DNA of 64,000 nt from positions 2,466,001 to 2,530,000 of the forward strand of contig NZ_CP075187.1 of the NCBI RefSeq assembly GCF_020510665.1, given 5' to 3'. The stretch is from Dechloromonas denitrificans. Lineage in GTDB: Bacteria > Pseudomonadota > Gammaproteobacteria > Burkholderiales > Rhodocyclaceae. Every line of letters starts with the position of its first letter. Positions within the stretch are counted from its first letter, which is position 1. The notes beneath the pieces are model-generated. The model saw only the letters and a list, made by a program, of their open reading frames with translations, searched no databases and was not told where the DNA came from. Below are positions 15,676 through 27,020 of this stretch, piece by piece. The translations under genes were made by a program, and so were the position numbers.

Positions 15676-17598
15676 TTACGCCGGGTTCCCGCGTGCTTCA
15701 AGAATTTCCCAGCGTTCGAGCAGGACCAGCAATTCATCATCGATGGCCGCAAGCCGGTCAGCAGCCTGCTGGGCCGCACGAGGGTCGGTCTGGTAAATCG
15801 AGGCATCTTCGAGGCGCTTCGACAAATCGGCCTGCTCGGCTTCCAGGCCGGCAATCTTTTCAGGCAGCGATTCGAGTTCGCGTTGCTCTTTCCACGACAG
15901 TTTCTCAACCTTGGCCTTGGCCGGCTCGGCGGCCTTGGCCACCGGGCGCGATTCGTTCTTTGCCTTGTCGGCGTTTTCCTTGGCACGGCTCACCCGGTAG
16001 GTCGCCCAATCGGTGTAACCACCGGCATATTCCTTCCAGAAACCATCGCCCTCTGCGGCAATGGTCTGCGTCACGACATTGTCGAGGAAGGTCCGGTCAT
16101 GACTGACCAGGAACAGCGTGCCGTCGTACTTGGCGAGCAGTTCTTCGAGCAGTTCCAGCGTTTCGATATCGAGGTCGTTGGTCGGCTCGTCGAGGACCAG
16201 CACATTGGCCGGCCGGGCAAACAGGCGCGCCAGCAGCAGGCGATTGCGTTCTCCGCCAGACAACGAACTGACCGGTGAGCGGGCGCGTTCCGGGGCAAAG
16301 AGGAAATCTTCCAGATAGCCGATGACATGCTTGCGCGCACCACCGATTTCAACCCAGTCGGATCCGGGCGAGATGATGTCGCTCAGCGAAGAGTCTGGAT
16401 TCAGTTGGGTACGGAACTGGTCGAAATAAGCGACGTCAATCTTGGTGCCCTGGCGAACAATGCCGGAATCCGGCTGCAATTCGCCAAGGATCATCCGCAA
16501 CAGCGTCGTCTTGCCAGCGCCGTTCGAGCCAATCACGCCAATCTTGTCGCCACGCTGAATACGCGCCGAGAAATCGCGCACAATTTGCCGTTGACCGTAG
16601 GATTTGTTGACGTGTTCCAGCTCGGCAACCAGCTTGCCGCTTTTATCACCGGCATCGATCTGCAGATTGACCTTGCCCATCCGCTCGCGCCGCGCCTGAC
16701 GTTCAGCCCGCAGCTGATCGAGCCGCTGAACGCGGAAAACAGCCCGCGTCCGGCGCGCTTCGACACCCTTGCGAATCCAAACTTCCTCTTCCTTCAGCAG
16801 CTTGTCGGCCCGCGCGTTGGCTAGCCCTTCATCGTGCAACAAGGCTTCCTTGCGGACCTGGTACTCCTTGAAGCTGCCGGGAAAGCTGGCCAGTTTGCCG
16901 CGATCCAGTTCAACGATGCGGGTACACACGCGATCGAGGAAAGAACGGTCGTGGGTAATGAAGAACAGCGTGACGCCCATTTCAATGAGCATCGTCTCCA
17001 GCCATTCGATGGCGGCAATATCGAGGTGATTGGTCGGTTCGTCGAGCAGCAGAACCTCAGGCGCAACCGCCAGCGCCTGAGCCAGCGCCAGACGCTTTTT
17101 CTGACCGCCGGACAAACTCCCGACACTGGCCTCAGGGTCCAGACCGAAACGATCGATGACTTTCTCGGCCTGCGCCTCGTAAGCCCAGGCACCGCGGCTT
17201 TCAAGCTCGTGCTGCAAGGTTTCCATGCGCGCCAGCAGCGCGTCCTGGTCGCCCGTTCCATCGGACAAGTGATGCACGACTTCATGGTATTCAGCGAGGA
17301 TTTTGGAGGTTTCGCCCATGCCGGAAACCACTGCTTCGAAAACCGTCGACGCCATGTCAAAAGGCGGTTCCTGCGGCACATAGCCGACGCGAATCCCGGG
17401 CTGCACCCAGACTTCGCCATCATCAAGCTTGCCACGACCACTACCGGCGGCCAGTGCCGCCAGCAAGGAGGACTTGCCAGTACCATTGCGGCCGATCAGG
17501 GCAACACGCTCACCCGGATCGAGCAAAAAATCGGCGTGATCAAGAAGCGGCACGTGGCCGTAGGCGAGACAGGCATCGGAAAGTTTGAGGTAAGGCAT
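15676..17598 (-). CDS. uup: ABC-F family ATPase Uup
   Basis: The 640-residue protein has two ABC domains in tandem without membrane segments. Walker A sites are GRNGTGKSS and GSNGAGKTT, and signatures are LSGGQKKRLALAQAL and LSGGERNRLLLARLF. A linker (P-site tRNA interaction motif) lies between them. A C-terminal coiled coil (about 560-640, KLSWKEQRELESLPEKIAGLEAE) is the hallmark of Uup. ABC-F proteins act on the ribosomal E site, and Uup also influences transposon excision and ribosome maturation. MPYLKLSDACLAYG is the conserved start. The ATG is only ten bases after a terminator-like hairpin and T run, leaving no clear Shine-Dalgarno sequence. Confidence 0.94.
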   Translation of the reverse strand: MPYLKLSDACLAYGHVPLLDHADFLLDPGERVALIGRNGTGKSSLLAALAAGSGRGKLDDGEVWVQPGIRVGYVPQEPPFDMASTVFEAVVSGMGETSKILAEYHEVVHHLSDGTGDQDALLARMETLQHELESRGAWAYEAQAEKVIDRFGLDPEASVGSLSGGQKKRLALAQALAVAPEVLLLDEPTNHLDIAAIEWLETMLIEMGVTLFFITHDRSFLDRVCTRIVELDRGKLASFPGSFKEYQVRKEALLHDEGLANARADKLLKEEEVWIRKGVEARRTRAVFRVQRLDQLRAERQARRERMGKVNLQIDAGDKSGKLVAELEHVNKSYGQRQIVRDFSARIQRGDKIGVIGSNGAGKTTLLRMILGELQPDSGIVRQGTKIDVAYFDQFRTQLNPDSSLSDIISPGSDWVEIGGARKHVIGYLEDFLFAPERARSPVSSLSGGERNRLLLARLFARPANVLVLDEPTNDLDIETLELLEELLAKYDGTLFLVSHDRTFLDNVVTQTIAAEGDGFWKEYAGGYTDWATYRVSRAKENADKAKNESRPVAKAAEPAKAKVEKLSWKEQRELESLPEKIAGLEAEQADLSKRLEDASIYQTDPRAAQQAADRLAAIDDELLVLLERWEILEARGNPA

Positions 17599-17608
17599 GG
17601 GACCAATT

Positions 17609-17633
17609 AAAAACGGCGCCCCGCAAGGCGCCG
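17609..17633 (-). terminator. Intrinsic terminator between the chemoreceptor gene and uup
   Basis: On the minus strand CGGCGCC pairs with GGCGCCG around TTGCGG, followed by TTTTT. It lies 32 bases after the chemoreceptor stop and ends ten bases before the uup ATG. Confidence 0.85.
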
Positions 17634-17664
17634 TGTTGGGAAGCAATGCAGCAATTCTAACGTC

Positions 17665-19707
17665 TTATGTCGAGAAGCGGGACAACTGAGCCTGCAACTC
17701 GGCGGAAAGACGTTGCAGATTTTGCGCCCGCTCGCTGTTGCTTTGCGCCCGACTGTTGCTCCCCTGCGCCGCCTGTGCAATGTGTTCGACCAGACGCGCA
17801 ATCTCCTGGCTGGCAGAACTTTGCTCACGCGTGCTGTCTGCAATGCTGTGCACGGTTTCAACCGTCAGGCTGGCCCGTTCATCGATATTGGCCAGTGACT
17901 CACCGGCAGCCCGAGCCAGGCCGACGCTTTCACTCATGTTGTTGCTGACCACCTGCATGCGCTGCACGGCACGCCCGGTTTCTTCAAGAATGGCCTGAAC
18001 AGTCGTCGAAATTTCCTGCGTAGACAAAGCGGTACGTTCAGCCAGCTTGCGCACTTCATCGGCCACCACCGCAAAACCGCGTCCCTGCTCGCCGGCCCGT
18101 GCCGCCTCGATCGCGGCATTGAGAGCGAGCAGATTGGTCTGGTCGGCAATTTCACGAATCACGGCCACAACGCTGGAAATCTGCTTTGAGCGCTCGCCAA
18201 GCGACTCAATCAGGCTGGCCGATTCTTTGATGTCACCGGCAACCACATCCAGTTCAGCCATCGCACGACCCACGACATTGCGCCCGTTTTCGGTCACGGC
18301 CTTGGCCTCTTCCGAAATATGGGCCGCCTGGTTGGCGTTATCCGCCACCTGGGCAATGCTGACCGACATTTCCTCGACTGAGGCAGCAATCCCCGAGGCT
18401 GACTGCGATGCCTGTTGCGAACTTTCCAGCGCCAAGCGCGCCGCGCCCTGCAATTCATTGGCTGCAACACCGACTTGTGCCGATGTCGCCGAAACTCCCT
18501 GCACCAGGCTGCGTACGCTCTCCGACATGGCATTGAAGGCATGGCCGATTTCATGCACCTCGTTGCGACTGTGCGGCTCGATGTCCTGCACCGCCACCCG
18601 GAGGTCTCCCGCACTCATGCGCCGGACTTCACCAACCAGCAGGGCCAGCCCGCTCAAGCGCGAACGGACCAGCCAGTACATCAGGAACATCAGCACCAAG
18701 GCCGAAATTGCGCTGATCACCAATAGCAAATTGCGCAGGCGATAGCTCTCTTCCAGATACTCATCCGTCCAACTGCCGGTTGCTACGGTCCACCCCCAGG
18801 TTTTGGCCGTTTCGGCATAAATGATTTTTTCGCGCTCGGCACCGCTTTCCGTCAGCATGGTGTAGCGGAACAAGCCACTCTTGTTGACCAGTATCTGGCG
18901 CAGGCTCTCCTTGACCGGCGCAGCAACATCGACCTCGGCAACCATCTTGTCCTGGAATTTCGGGTGCAGGACAAATTCACCAATGGTTTTCTCATCGGTC
19001 GGCCGAATGATGTAAACGTAGCCGGTCTTGCCCGCGACAAGGCTGCCGAACTGCTCGCGCAAACGCTTCAATTCGGCATCCAGGCTGATACGCACCGAAT
19101 AAGCCCCCCACACCTTGCCATCCGCCCCCTTGAAAACCTTGACCGTGCTGAAATTGTATTTCCCGCCTCGAATAGTCAGCCCGGTGTAGTCCTGCCCGGC
19201 CAGTACCGCCTTGCTGACTGGATCCCCCTGACCGATCGGCACACCGTTCATCGATTTGCCATTTTTATCTTTCAGCAAGGTGGCCAGACGAAACACCTGA
19301 CCGTCCTTGATCACCAGAAAAGCGCCTTCTTCCGCCGTCAGATCCTTGAAATTCTGTAAAACCCGCTCGTTGGCATTCAAGACTTCATTCCCGATGCGCA
19401 TGATCGGCAAATCGACATCTCCTGTTTTAAGTACCCCAGGAGAAAGCACAGGCGTCCCCCCCAGGTGCTTCAGGAAAAAACTCGACTGACGCTCACCCCG
19501 ATCACGCACCGCTTCATGCGTGGCATCCAGCATGCCCGCCATCATTTTCGCCTCATGCCCCAGATTGGCCTCGGCCACCACAACCGCAGCACGATCCGCA
19601 TTGCGCTGAACCATCAGGGTCATGATTAAAAATACGACGAACAAAGCCAGGGCGCTGACCAAAATCAGCTGCTGGGCAATCGGGCGACACGAAAACCGAC
19701 GGAACAT
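17665..19707 (-). CDS. Methyl-accepting chemotaxis protein with periplasmic Cache domain
   Basis: The 680-residue receptor has an N-terminal membrane helix ([19 protein letters not shown]), a large periplasmic sensor (about 35-365) with Cache features ([26 protein letters not shown]), a second membrane helix ([21 protein letters not shown]), a HAMP segment and a long cytoplasmic helical hairpin. The hairpin tip is the conserved [34 protein letters not shown]. The sensor looks like the sCache_3/Cache_3-Cache_2 type that binds small organic ligands. The open frame runs back through the tRNA-Arg gene, but the ATG at 19707 follows GAGGAG and begins directly before the first membrane helix. Confidence 0.93.
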   Translation of the reverse strand: MFRRFSCRPIAQQLILVSALALFVVFLIMTLMVQRNADRAAVVVAEANLGHEAKMMAGMLDATHEAVRDRGERQSSFFLKHLGGTPVLSPGVLKTGDVDLPIMRIGNEVLNANERVLQNFKDLTAEEGAFLVIKDGQVFRLATLLKDKNGKSMNGVPIGQGDPVSKAVLAGQDYTGLTIRGGKYNFSTVKVFKGADGKVWGAYSVRISLDAELKRLREQFGSLVAGKTGYVYIIRPTDEKTIGEFVLHPKFQDKMVAEVDVAAPVKESLRQILVNKSGLFRYTMLTESGAEREKIIYAETAKTWGWTVATGSWTDEYLEESYRLRNLLLVISAISALVLMFLMYWLVRSRLSGLALLVGEVRRMSAGDLRVAVQDIEPHSRNEVHEIGHAFNAMSESVRSLVQGVSATSAQVGVAANELQGAARLALESSQQASQSASGIAASVEEMSVSIAQVADNANQAAHISEEAKAVTENGRNVVGRAMAELDVVAGDIKESASLIESLGERSKQISSVVAVIREIADQTNLLALNAAIEAARAGEQGRGFAVVADEVRKLAERTALSTQEISTTVQAILEETGRAVQRMQVVSNNMSESVGLARAAGESLANIDERASLTVETVHSIADSTREQSSASQEIARLVEHIAQAAQGSNSRAQSNSERAQNLQRLSAELQAQLSRFST

Positions 19708-19794
19708 GGCCTCACTCCTCATTCTCATTCTGTTTGACGAGGCAAACTGCACAAGCACGCCATGGACCGGTACAATGCGGCCCTGTCGCGCGCT

Positions 19795-19869
19795 GCCTCC
19801 ATAGTTAAATGGATATAACACGCCCCTCCTAAGGGCGAATTGGTGGTTCGATTCCACCTGGGGGTACCA
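19795..19869 (+). tRNA. tRNA-Arg (anticodon CCT)
   Basis: The acceptor stem is GCCTCCA/TGGGGGT (with G-U pairs at the first and fourth positions), the anticodon stem CGCCC/GGGCG encloses CTCCTAA (anticodon CCT), and the T arm is GGTGG-TTCGATT-CCACC. The discriminator is A and the CCA is encoded. Confidence 0.94.
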
Positions 19870-20071
19870 GCCCCTCCACGCTGCGCAGCCCCACCCCGTA
19901 ACGACAAAATATGTTATTTTTGTCAAAAACGAATATAGCATCGCACAATGTATTCGTAAAATCTTATGCAGTGCGATACGCTGAATGCAGCGTTTTCGGC
20001 ATAACGAATACGGAACGCCATGCCAGCAGAAGACGTGGCAAAAAAGACAACCCCGCTGAGGAGGGTGCGGC

Positions 20072-23023
20072 GTGACACTTCAGGATTGCAATCAGCAGAA
20101 CGCTCCCCGACCCTTGGTTCTGGCGGTTGATGACGTCCCGATCAATCTGACGATTCTGGCGGCACGACTTGAACCCGAGGGGATCGATGTTCGCCTGGCT
20201 GGCGATGGCCGGACCGCGTTGGACTATGCGCACCTTGAGCCGCGTCCCGACCTCATCCTGCTTGATGTGATGATGCCCGACATGGACGGCTATGCGGTTC
20301 TGGAGGCTTTGCGCAGAAGCCCTGAAACACGCGACATTCCGGTCATCTTCGTCACCGCCCGCAACCAGACCGAGGATGAGGAAAAGGCTTTACGGGCAGG
20401 TGCGGTCGACTACATCACCAAACCGATCAATCCAGCCATCCTGATGGCACGCGTCCATTTGCAGCTGGAACTGAAACGTGCCCGGGAATTGGTTCGCGGA
20501 CAGAAGAACTGGCTGGAGCAAGAGGTCAATCGCCGCATTGCCGAAAACAATCTGCTCGATACTCGCCTGCAAGTCGCGCTGTCACTGACAGGCTTTGGCA
20601 CCTGGGAAAACGACCGGACGACCGGCATTTCGCGCTGGAGCGAATCGCTCAACCAGATTCTGGGTTTGACGCAAAGCCCAAATTTACTGGCCGACATCCT
20701 GGAACGTGCGCACCCCGAGGATTGCCTCAAGGTTCAAAGCAGCCTGACCGGGCAGGATGCGAGCGAGCATGACATACATATCGAGGAATTCCGCCTGCGC
20801 CACGCAGACGGCCACTGGGTCTGGCTGGAAGTACGCAGCAAAGTCACCCAGCGGGATAGCGACGGACAAGCGCGAATCACCACGGGCACGATGTCCGATA
20901 TCGGCAAGCGAAAATCGACCGAGCTTGCCGAACGCCTTGCCTCGGTTGTCTTCACGGGGATTAACGACGGAATTTGCATCACCGATCAAGACAAGAACAT
21001 TCTGCTGGTCAACAAGGCTTTTACCAAGGTAACGGCCTACTCGCCGGAAGAAATCATTGGTCAGACACCTGAAATACTGCGTTCCGGCCTGCATGGCGAA
21101 GCGTTTTACCAGGAAATGCAGGAAAGCATCCAGCAGCATGACAATTGGCAAGGTGAAATCACCAATCGTCGCAAGGATGGAGAACTGGTCACCGAATGGC
21201 TGAGTATTTCGGCGGTCCGCGACTCCCGCGGTCAACTGACCAATTACGTCGGAATCTTCAGCGACCTTTCGGAACGCAAAGCGGCTGCCGAGCGAATCCA
21301 GTATCTGTCCAGCTACGACCCGCTGACCAACCTGCCGAACCGCAATCTGTTTGGCGACCGGCTCGATCAGGCGTTGATCGTGGCCCGCCGCTTTGAACGT
21401 GAAACAGCCGTCATCCTGCTCGATCTGGATCGATTCAGAACGATCAACGATACCTTCGGGCCTCCAGCGGGCGACAGCGTGCTGATGGAGGTAGCCCGCC
21501 GTCTGAATCTGCAAGTCCGCGATGGAGACACGATAGGACGTCGTTCGGGTAACGAATTTGGCTTTGTGATGGCCAACCTGAGCCATGAACACGATGCGAT
21601 TGCGCTGGCGCAACGCATGCTCGATGCAATTGCCGTTCCCTTCACCATCGGCGAACACGCGCTGGTCATTACGGCCAGCATCGGGATCAGCGTTTCGATG
21701 CGTGACGGCGGCAGCGCAGAAACCCTGCTCAACAATGCCGATGTCGCCCTGCTGCGCGCCAAACAAGGCGGCCGCAACACCTTCCGCTTCTACTCCCCGG
21801 AGATGAATGCCAATGCCGCACGCCGCCTGGGGTTGGAAGCCGCCCTGCGCGATGCCTTGCACAACAACGAACTCACCGTTTTTTATCAACCGCAGGTCAG
21901 TCTCGAAAGTGGCAACCTGCTCGGCATGGAAGCACTGCTGCGCTGGAACACACCGGCCTTCGGGCAGGTCTCACCCGCCGAGTTCATCCCGATCGCAGAA
22001 GAAACCGGGATGATCGTACCGATCGGCGACTGGGTCCTGCGGCAAGCCTGCCAGCAAACCCGCCAGTGGCTGGACCTGGGGCTGGCCAGCCTGAGAGTTG
22101 CGGTCAACCTGTCGACACGGCAATTTCGCCAGCGCAACCTGATTGACCAGGTAAGACGTGCGCTGATCGAAAGCGGTTTGCCGCCTCAGGCGCTGGAACT
22201 TGAAATTACCGAAAGTGCGTTCATCGACGATGTCGACGAAGCCATTGCCCAATGCCGGGCGCTCAAGGCGCTGGGCACCAAACTTTCGCTCGACGACTTC
22301 GGAACGGGCTATTCATCGCTGGCCTACATTTCACGCTTTCCCTTCGACAAGATCAAAATCGATCAAGGTTTCATCCGCGACATCATCGAAAATCCCGCCA
22401 ACGCTGCGATTGCGACGGCCACCATCGTCATGGCGCGCAGCCTGAACCTGGCTGTCCTTGCCGAAGGCGTCGAAACGGAAGCCCAGGCAAGTTTCCTTCG
22501 CGGCCGCCGCTGCGATGCGATGCAAGGCTTCCTGTTCAGCCGCCCCCTGCCGGCCAGTGAATTTGCCCAACTCATGACGGCGAACAAACGCCTGCCGATC
22601 GCCGACGCTCCCCGCGAAAGCGCCCAGACGCTACTGATCGTCGATGATGAACCGAACATACTGGCATCGCTCTCGCGCCTGCTCCGTCGAGAAAGCTTTC
22701 AGGTTCTGACCGCCAACTCGCCAAGCGAAGCGTTCGAATATCTGGCCAAGCACCCGATCCAGGTCATCCTGTCCGATCAGCGCATGCCGGAAATGAGCGG
22801 TACCGAATTCTTCGCACGCGTCAAACAGCTGCACCCGGACACGATTCGCATCGTCCTGACCGGCTATACCGACCTTGAATCAGTCACCGGGGCGATCAAC
22901 CGCGGCGCAATTTACAAGTTCCTGACCAAGCCCTGGGACGACGACCAGTTGCGCGAACAAATCCGGGACGCCTTCCGTCTGGCAAAAGACATACGCCCCC
23001 AGCACAGCCGGAATGAAGCATGA
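20072..23023 (+). CDS. REC-PAS-PAS-GGDEF(degenerate)-EAL-REC signalling protein
   Basis: The 983-residue protein opens with a receiver domain (about 14-135; phospho-acceptor in [13 protein letters not shown]). Two PAS domains follow (about 165-285 and 290-405), then a GGDEF domain (about 415-575), an EAL domain (about 590-840) and a second receiver (about 850-970; [13 protein letters not shown]). The GGDEF signature is replaced by RSGNEF, so cyclase activity is unlikely. The EAL motif (MEALLRW) and [13 protein letters not shown] are intact, predicting a c-di-GMP phosphodiesterase under double receiver control. The GTG start is preceded by GAGGAGG. It is the first gene of a five-gene operon, and its stop overlaps the next ATG as ATGA. 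Confidence 0.92.
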   Translation: MTLQDCNQQNAPRPLVLAVDDVPINLTILAARLEPEGIDVRLAGDGRTALDYAHLEPRPDLILLDVMMPDMDGYAVLEALRRSPETRDIPVIFVTARNQTEDEEKALRAGAVDYITKPINPAILMARVHLQLELKRARELVRGQKNWLEQEVNRRIAENNLLDTRLQVALSLTGFGTWENDRTTGISRWSESLNQILGLTQSPNLLADILERAHPEDCLKVQSSLTGQDASEHDIHIEEFRLRHADGHWVWLEVRSKVTQRDSDGQARITTGTMSDIGKRKSTELAERLASVVFTGINDGICITDQDKNILLVNKAFTKVTAYSPEEIIGQTPEILRSGLHGEAFYQEMQESIQQHDNWQGEITNRRKDGELVTEWLSISAVRDSRGQLTNYVGIFSDLSERKAAAERIQYLSSYDPLTNLPNRNLFGDRLDQALIVARRFERETAVILLDLDRFRTINDTFGPPAGDSVLMEVARRLNLQVRDGDTIGRRSGNEFGFVMANLSHEHDAIALAQRMLDAIAVPFTIGEHALVITASIGISVSMRDGGSAETLLNNADVALLRAKQGGRNTFRFYSPEMNANAARRLGLEAALRDALHNNELTVFYQPQVSLESGNLLGMEALLRWNTPAFGQVSPAEFIPIAEETGMIVPIGDWVLRQACQQTRQWLDLGLASLRVAVNLSTRQFRQRNLIDQVRRALIESGLPPQALELEITESAFIDDVDEAIAQCRALKALGTKLSLDDFGTGYSSLAYISRFPFDKIKIDQGFIRDIIENPANAAIATATIVMARSLNLAVLAEGVETEAQASFLRGRRCDAMQGFLFSRPLPASEFAQLMTANKRLPIADAPRESAQTLLIVDDEPNILASLSRLLRRESFQVLTANSPSEAFEYLAKHPIQVILSDQRMPEMSGTEFFARVKQLHPDTIRIVLTGYTDLESVTGAINRGAIYKFLTKPWDDDQLREQIRDAFRLAKDIRPQHSRNEA

Positions 23024-25707
23024 AAGATATCTCCGCCAACTTCCTGCGCGCCTTTCTGCCAGCCGCCGCACTGGTCATTCTCGGCAGCTGGATAAGCAAC
23101 CCGGCCCATGACTGGCAATCCTGGGGATTCGCTTTTCTACTGCTCGCCGCCTATGCCTGGATACTCGGCTCGCAACTCAAGAGCGCAGCGGCAGAAGCCC
23201 TGGCCCAACAGCGCTACCACGCCATTTTCGATCACTCGACTGTCGGCATGGCACGTGCCTCGGCTGATAAATATTGGCTGGAAGTGAATCCGGCGCTGTG
23301 CCGGATACTGGGCAGCAATGCCCAAACCTTGCTGGGCAAAACCTGGGCGGAAATGACCCACCCGGACGACCTGCCCGGCAGCCTGATACATTTCGAAGCC
23401 ATCCTGCGCGGCGAATCAAACGGCTATTCGATGGAACGGCGCTTTGTCTGTGACGACGGACTGATCATCCACACCTTCATGTCGACCTACGCCATACGCA
23501 AGCCGAACGGGCAGCTCGACTGCCTGGCAATCGTTGTCGAGGATCTATCGAACTGGATTCTGGCCGAGAAGGAATGGGAACGCTCGGCCAAAACCCTGCA
23601 ACGCTTTGTCGATCACATGCCGGGAACAGCCTACATCAAGGATGCTGACCGACGAATCCTGGTGGCCGGCAAAGGGTTCACCAATCTGCTGGGCGTTGAT
23701 CCGCGACAAATGATCGGGCATACCTCGGAAGAGTTTTTCCCGGCATCGATTGGCCAAAAAATCGCCATCGATGACGCCAGAATTCTCGCCAGCGGCAAGA
23801 CAGAAGTCATTGACGACTCATTCGACGGACGCCATTACGAATCCACCAAATTCGTCATCCCCAGGGACGATGGCCCGGCCGATCTGGGCGGCATCACGAT
23901 CGACATTACCGCGCGGCGTAAAGCCGAACTCCAGCTGGCACACCAGGCACGACGTTCAAGCGTCCTGCTTGAGTTGCCAGCCAAAGCGGAGGCTCTGCCA
24001 GAGTGCGAGTTCATGCAATACGCACTGGAACAAGCCGAAGAACTGACGCAAAGCCGGATCGGTTCGATTCATTTTATCAACGACGATGGCCAGCAACTCG
24101 AACTGGTGGCATGGTCAAACTGTACCGAAGACAGAGAGTGCACGGCGGCCTCCGCCAGCCAGTACCCGCTCAGCGAGGCAGGCCTCTGGGCCGATTCGCT
24201 GCGCCAGATGCAACCCGCCGTCATCAACGACTACGCGGCGATGCCATGCAAACCCGGCCTGCCCGAGGAATATACCGGCCTCAAGCGCCTGCTCAGCGTC
24301 CCGGTCCTCAATGCCGGAAAAGTCCGCATGCTCACCAGCCTGGGCAACAAGCCATGTGATTACACGGATCTCGATGTTGAAACCGTCCAGCTGATCAGCA
24401 ATGAAATCTGGCGTATCGTTCGCCGGCAACGCACTGAAAGCGCGCTGCGACTCGCCATGCAGGTCGTCAATGCCAGCCCGGTCGTCTGCTTCCGCTGGTC
24501 GGCCAGCGAAGGCTGGCCGGTCGTTTTTGTTTCAGACAACGTCAAGCAATGGGGTTACACGTCGGCCCAACTCATCGCCGGCACACCTTCGTTCAGCAGC
24601 CTGATTCACCCGGATGACCTGCGCCGTGTCAGCGAAGAAGTCAGCCAGAAATCGGCCGCCGGGCTGCCTGGCTATGAACAGGAATATCGCCTGCTTACAG
24701 CCGAAAACAAGGTCATTTGGGTCGTCGACCGTACGATTGTCCTGCGTAACGAGGCTGGCGACATCATTTTCTACGATGGTGTTTTGACCGATATTACCGA
24801 GCGCAAACGACAGCAACTGATGCTGGCAGAGAATCTGGATCACCAGCAACAACTCAACAAGCGTCTTGAAGAAGCCAACAACCAGTTGCTGCAATCCGAA
24901 AAAATGGCCTCAATCGGCCAGCTCGCAGCCGGCATTGCACATGAACTGAATAATCCGATTGGCTTTGTACACTCCAATCTCGGCACGCTCGACGGCTACG
25001 TTCACGATTTGATGAGCATCATCAGCGCTTACGAAGAGCAACTCGGTGCACCGGCCGATGCAGCGCATGCAGAGATCATCCGGCGCCTGAAAACCGAATA
25101 CGATTTCGAATTTCTCGAAAAAGACATTTTCAGCCTGCTGGGCGAATCCAAGGATGGCTTGAGTCGTGTCCGCAAGATCGTTCAGGATTTGAAGAGCTTC
25201 TCGCATGTTGGCGAGCAGGAATGGCAGGAGGCCGACCTCCACCAAGGGATTGATTCGACCCTGAACATTGTCTGGAACGAGCTCAAATACAAATGCAAGG
25301 TGGTCAAGGAATATGGTGACCTACCGCACATTTACTGCCTGATCTCGCAGCTCAACCAGGTGTTCATGAATCTGCTGGTCAACGCCGGGCATGCCATTGA
25401 AACGCAAGGCACCATCACCATCCGGACACAGCGCAGCGGCACCGATATGGTCAGCATCGAAATCAGTGATACCGGCAAGGGCATCTCGCCCGAGCATATC
25501 AACCGGATCTTTGAACCCTTCTTCACCACCAAACCGGTCGGCAAAGGCACGGGGCTGGGACTTTCCCTGTCCTACAGCATCGTCAAACGCCATTCTGGCC
25601 GCATTGAAGTCGACAGTCAGCCAGGACACGGCAGTACATTTCGGATATTGCTGCCGATTCATCCAAGCCCTGAAACCCAAGCCAAAACACCGGAGACCTT
25701 TCCATGA
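23020..25707 (+). CDS. Membrane PAS/GAF sensor histidine kinase
   Basis: The 895-residue protein begins with one or two membrane helices (about 9-50). PAS domains follow at about 65-180 and 185-305, a GAF domain at about 315-470 (IGSIHFINDDGQQLELVAWS) and a third PAS at about 475-600. The kinase core carries the phospho-accepting His near 639 (GIAHELNNPIGFV) and an HATPase domain with NQVFMNLLVNAGHAI, DTGKGISPEHINRIFEPFFTTK and GTGLGLSLS. There is no receiver on the same chain, so it probably passes phosphate to one of the receivers encoded beside it. Both ends overlap neighbouring genes by ATGA. Confidence 0.93.
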   Translation: MKDISANFLRAFLPAAALVILGSWISNPAHDWQSWGFAFLLLAAYAWILGSQLKSAAAEALAQQRYHAIFDHSTVGMARASADKYWLEVNPALCRILGSNAQTLLGKTWAEMTHPDDLPGSLIHFEAILRGESNGYSMERRFVCDDGLIIHTFMSTYAIRKPNGQLDCLAIVVEDLSNWILAEKEWERSAKTLQRFVDHMPGTAYIKDADRRILVAGKGFTNLLGVDPRQMIGHTSEEFFPASIGQKIAIDDARILASGKTEVIDDSFDGRHYESTKFVIPRDDGPADLGGITIDITARRKAELQLAHQARRSSVLLELPAKAEALPECEFMQYALEQAEELTQSRIGSIHFINDDGQQLELVAWSNCTEDRECTAASASQYPLSEAGLWADSLRQMQPAVINDYAAMPCKPGLPEEYTGLKRLLSVPVLNAGKVRMLTSLGNKPCDYTDLDVETVQLISNEIWRIVRRQRTESALRLAMQVVNASPVVCFRWSASEGWPVVFVSDNVKQWGYTSAQLIAGTPSFSSLIHPDDLRRVSEEVSQKSAAGLPGYEQEYRLLTAENKVIWVVDRTIVLRNEAGDIIFYDGVLTDITERKRQQLMLAENLDHQQQLNKRLEEANNQLLQSEKMASIGQLAAGIAHELNNPIGFVHSNLGTLDGYVHDLMSIISAYEEQLGAPADAAHAEIIRRLKTEYDFEFLEKDIFSLLGESKDGLSRVRKIVQDLKSFSHVGEQEWQEADLHQGIDSTLNIVWNELKYKCKVVKEYGDLPHIYCLISQLNQVFMNLLVNAGHAIETQGTITIRTQRSGTDMVSIEISDTGKGISPEHINRIFEPFFTTKPVGKGTGLGLSLSYSIVKRHSGRIEVDSQPGHGSTFRILLPIHPSPETQAKTPETFP

Positions 25708-27020
25708 CCGAGGCCAGCACTGCCTCCACCCTGCTGCTCGTTGATGATGAGCCCAGCATCCTGTCATCCTTGCGACGTCTTTTCCGGCCGCAGGGCTACC
25801 GTATTTTTACGGCGGAAAGCGGCGCCGAAGGACTGGAAATACTTGAACGAGAACACGTCGATCTGATCATTTCCGACATGCGCATGCCGGAAATGGATGG
25901 CGCCACCTTTCTCAAGCACGCCAAAGGGCGCTGGCCGCAAACCATGCGGCTGCTGCTGACCGGCTATGCGGATATCACATCGACCGTCGCCGCCATCAAC
26001 CAGGGCGAGATTTATCGTTACATCGCCAAGCCCTGGGATGACAGCGAAATCATCACCGTCGTCCGCGAAGCACTGGAGCGCCAGCGGCTCGAAGCTGAGA
26101 ACCTGCGTCTGACGGCCCTGACCCAGGCCCAGAACGACGAGCTGAAAGCCCTCAACGCCAGCCTGGAGCAGAAAGTGGCCGAGCGTACGGCCGAGTTGCG
26201 TCAAGCACTCAGCTTTGTCGAACAGGCGCACGGCGAACTGAAGAAATCCTTTCTGACCAGCGTTCAGGTCTTTGCCGGACTGATCGAACTGCGCAGCGGC
26301 CCGGCCGGCAGCCAGATGACCGGACATGGCAGGCGGGTGGCCGAGGCGGCCCGCCAGGTTGCGCTGCGCATGAGCCTGGCCGACAGCGAAGTCCAGAATG
26401 TGATGCTGGCCGGCCTGCTGCACGATATCGGCAAACTCGGCTTGCCCGATGACCTGCTGACCAAGCCTTACAACACGCTCGGCGGCGAACAGCGCGCCCA
26501 GGTCATGAAGCACCCGGTCATCGGCCAGAACATCCTGCTCGGCATCGACAAGTTCAAGGACGCCGCCCTGCTCGTCCGCCATCACCATGAGTGCTACGAC
26601 GGCAGCGGCTATCCCGACCGGCTGTCCGGCATCGCCATTCCGCAAGGCAGCCGGATTCTCAGCGTGGTCAACGATTACGATGCGCTGCAAATTGGCACAC
26701 TGGTCCAGCGCCCACTCAAGCCGGGCGAGGCCATGAGCTTTCTGATCGAGAACCGGGGCAAGCGCTACGACCCTGCCGCGGTCGACGCGTTCGCCACCTA
26801 TATTTCCGAAACACACAAACCGGATGTCAGGGAAAGCCCCTTGCGTACGATGCACCTCAAGCCGGGCATGCAACTCAGCCGCGACCTGGTACACCGCGAC
26901 GGCTACATGCTGTTGGCCAAAGGCAGCTCGCTGAACAGCGAAATTATCGGGCAACTGATCAAGATGGAACAGGCCGAGCAGCACACGCTGACTCTCTACA
27001 TCCGCCAGGAGGACAAATGA
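25704..27020 (+). CDS. RpfG-like response regulator: REC plus HD-GYP
   Basis: The 438-residue protein has a receiver (about 8-125; LIISDMRMPEMDG), a coiled-coil linker (LNASLEQKVAERTAELRQAL) and an HD-GYP domain (about 195-360) with HDIGKLGLPDDLL and HHECYDGSGYPDRLSG. HD-GYP enzymes hydrolyse c-di-GMP, and the HD and GYP motifs are intact. A short extra domain (LKPGMQLSRDLVHRDGYMLLAKG) follows at the C-terminus. Start and stop overlap the neighbours as ATGA, so it is tightly coupled to the kinase before it and the regulator after it. Confidence 0.93.
   Translation: MTEASTASTLLLVDDEPSILSSLRRLFRPQGYRIFTAESGAEGLEILEREHVDLIISDMRMPEMDGATFLKHAKGRWPQTMRLLLTGYADITSTVAAINQGEIYRYIAKPWDDSEIITVVREALERQRLEAENLRLTALTQAQNDELKALNASLEQKVAERTAELRQALSFVEQAHGELKKSFLTSVQVFAGLIELRSGPAGSQMTGHGRRVAEAARQVALRMSLADSEVQNVMLAGLLHDIGKLGLPDDLLTKPYNTLGGEQRAQVMKHPVIGQNILLGIDKFKDAALLVRHHHECYDGSGYPDRLSGIAIPQGSRILSVVNDYDALQIGTLVQRPLKPGEAMSFLIENRGKRYDPAAVDAFATYISETHKPDVRESPLRTMHLKPGMQLSRDLVHRDGYMLLAKGSSLNSEIIGQLIKMEQAEQHTLTLYIRQEDK

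Noticed and set aside
19708..19941. Upstream extension of the chemoreceptor frame
   Set aside because: It runs antisense through the tRNA-Arg gene. The ATG at 19707 has a proper ribosome-binding site and begins the signal anchor.
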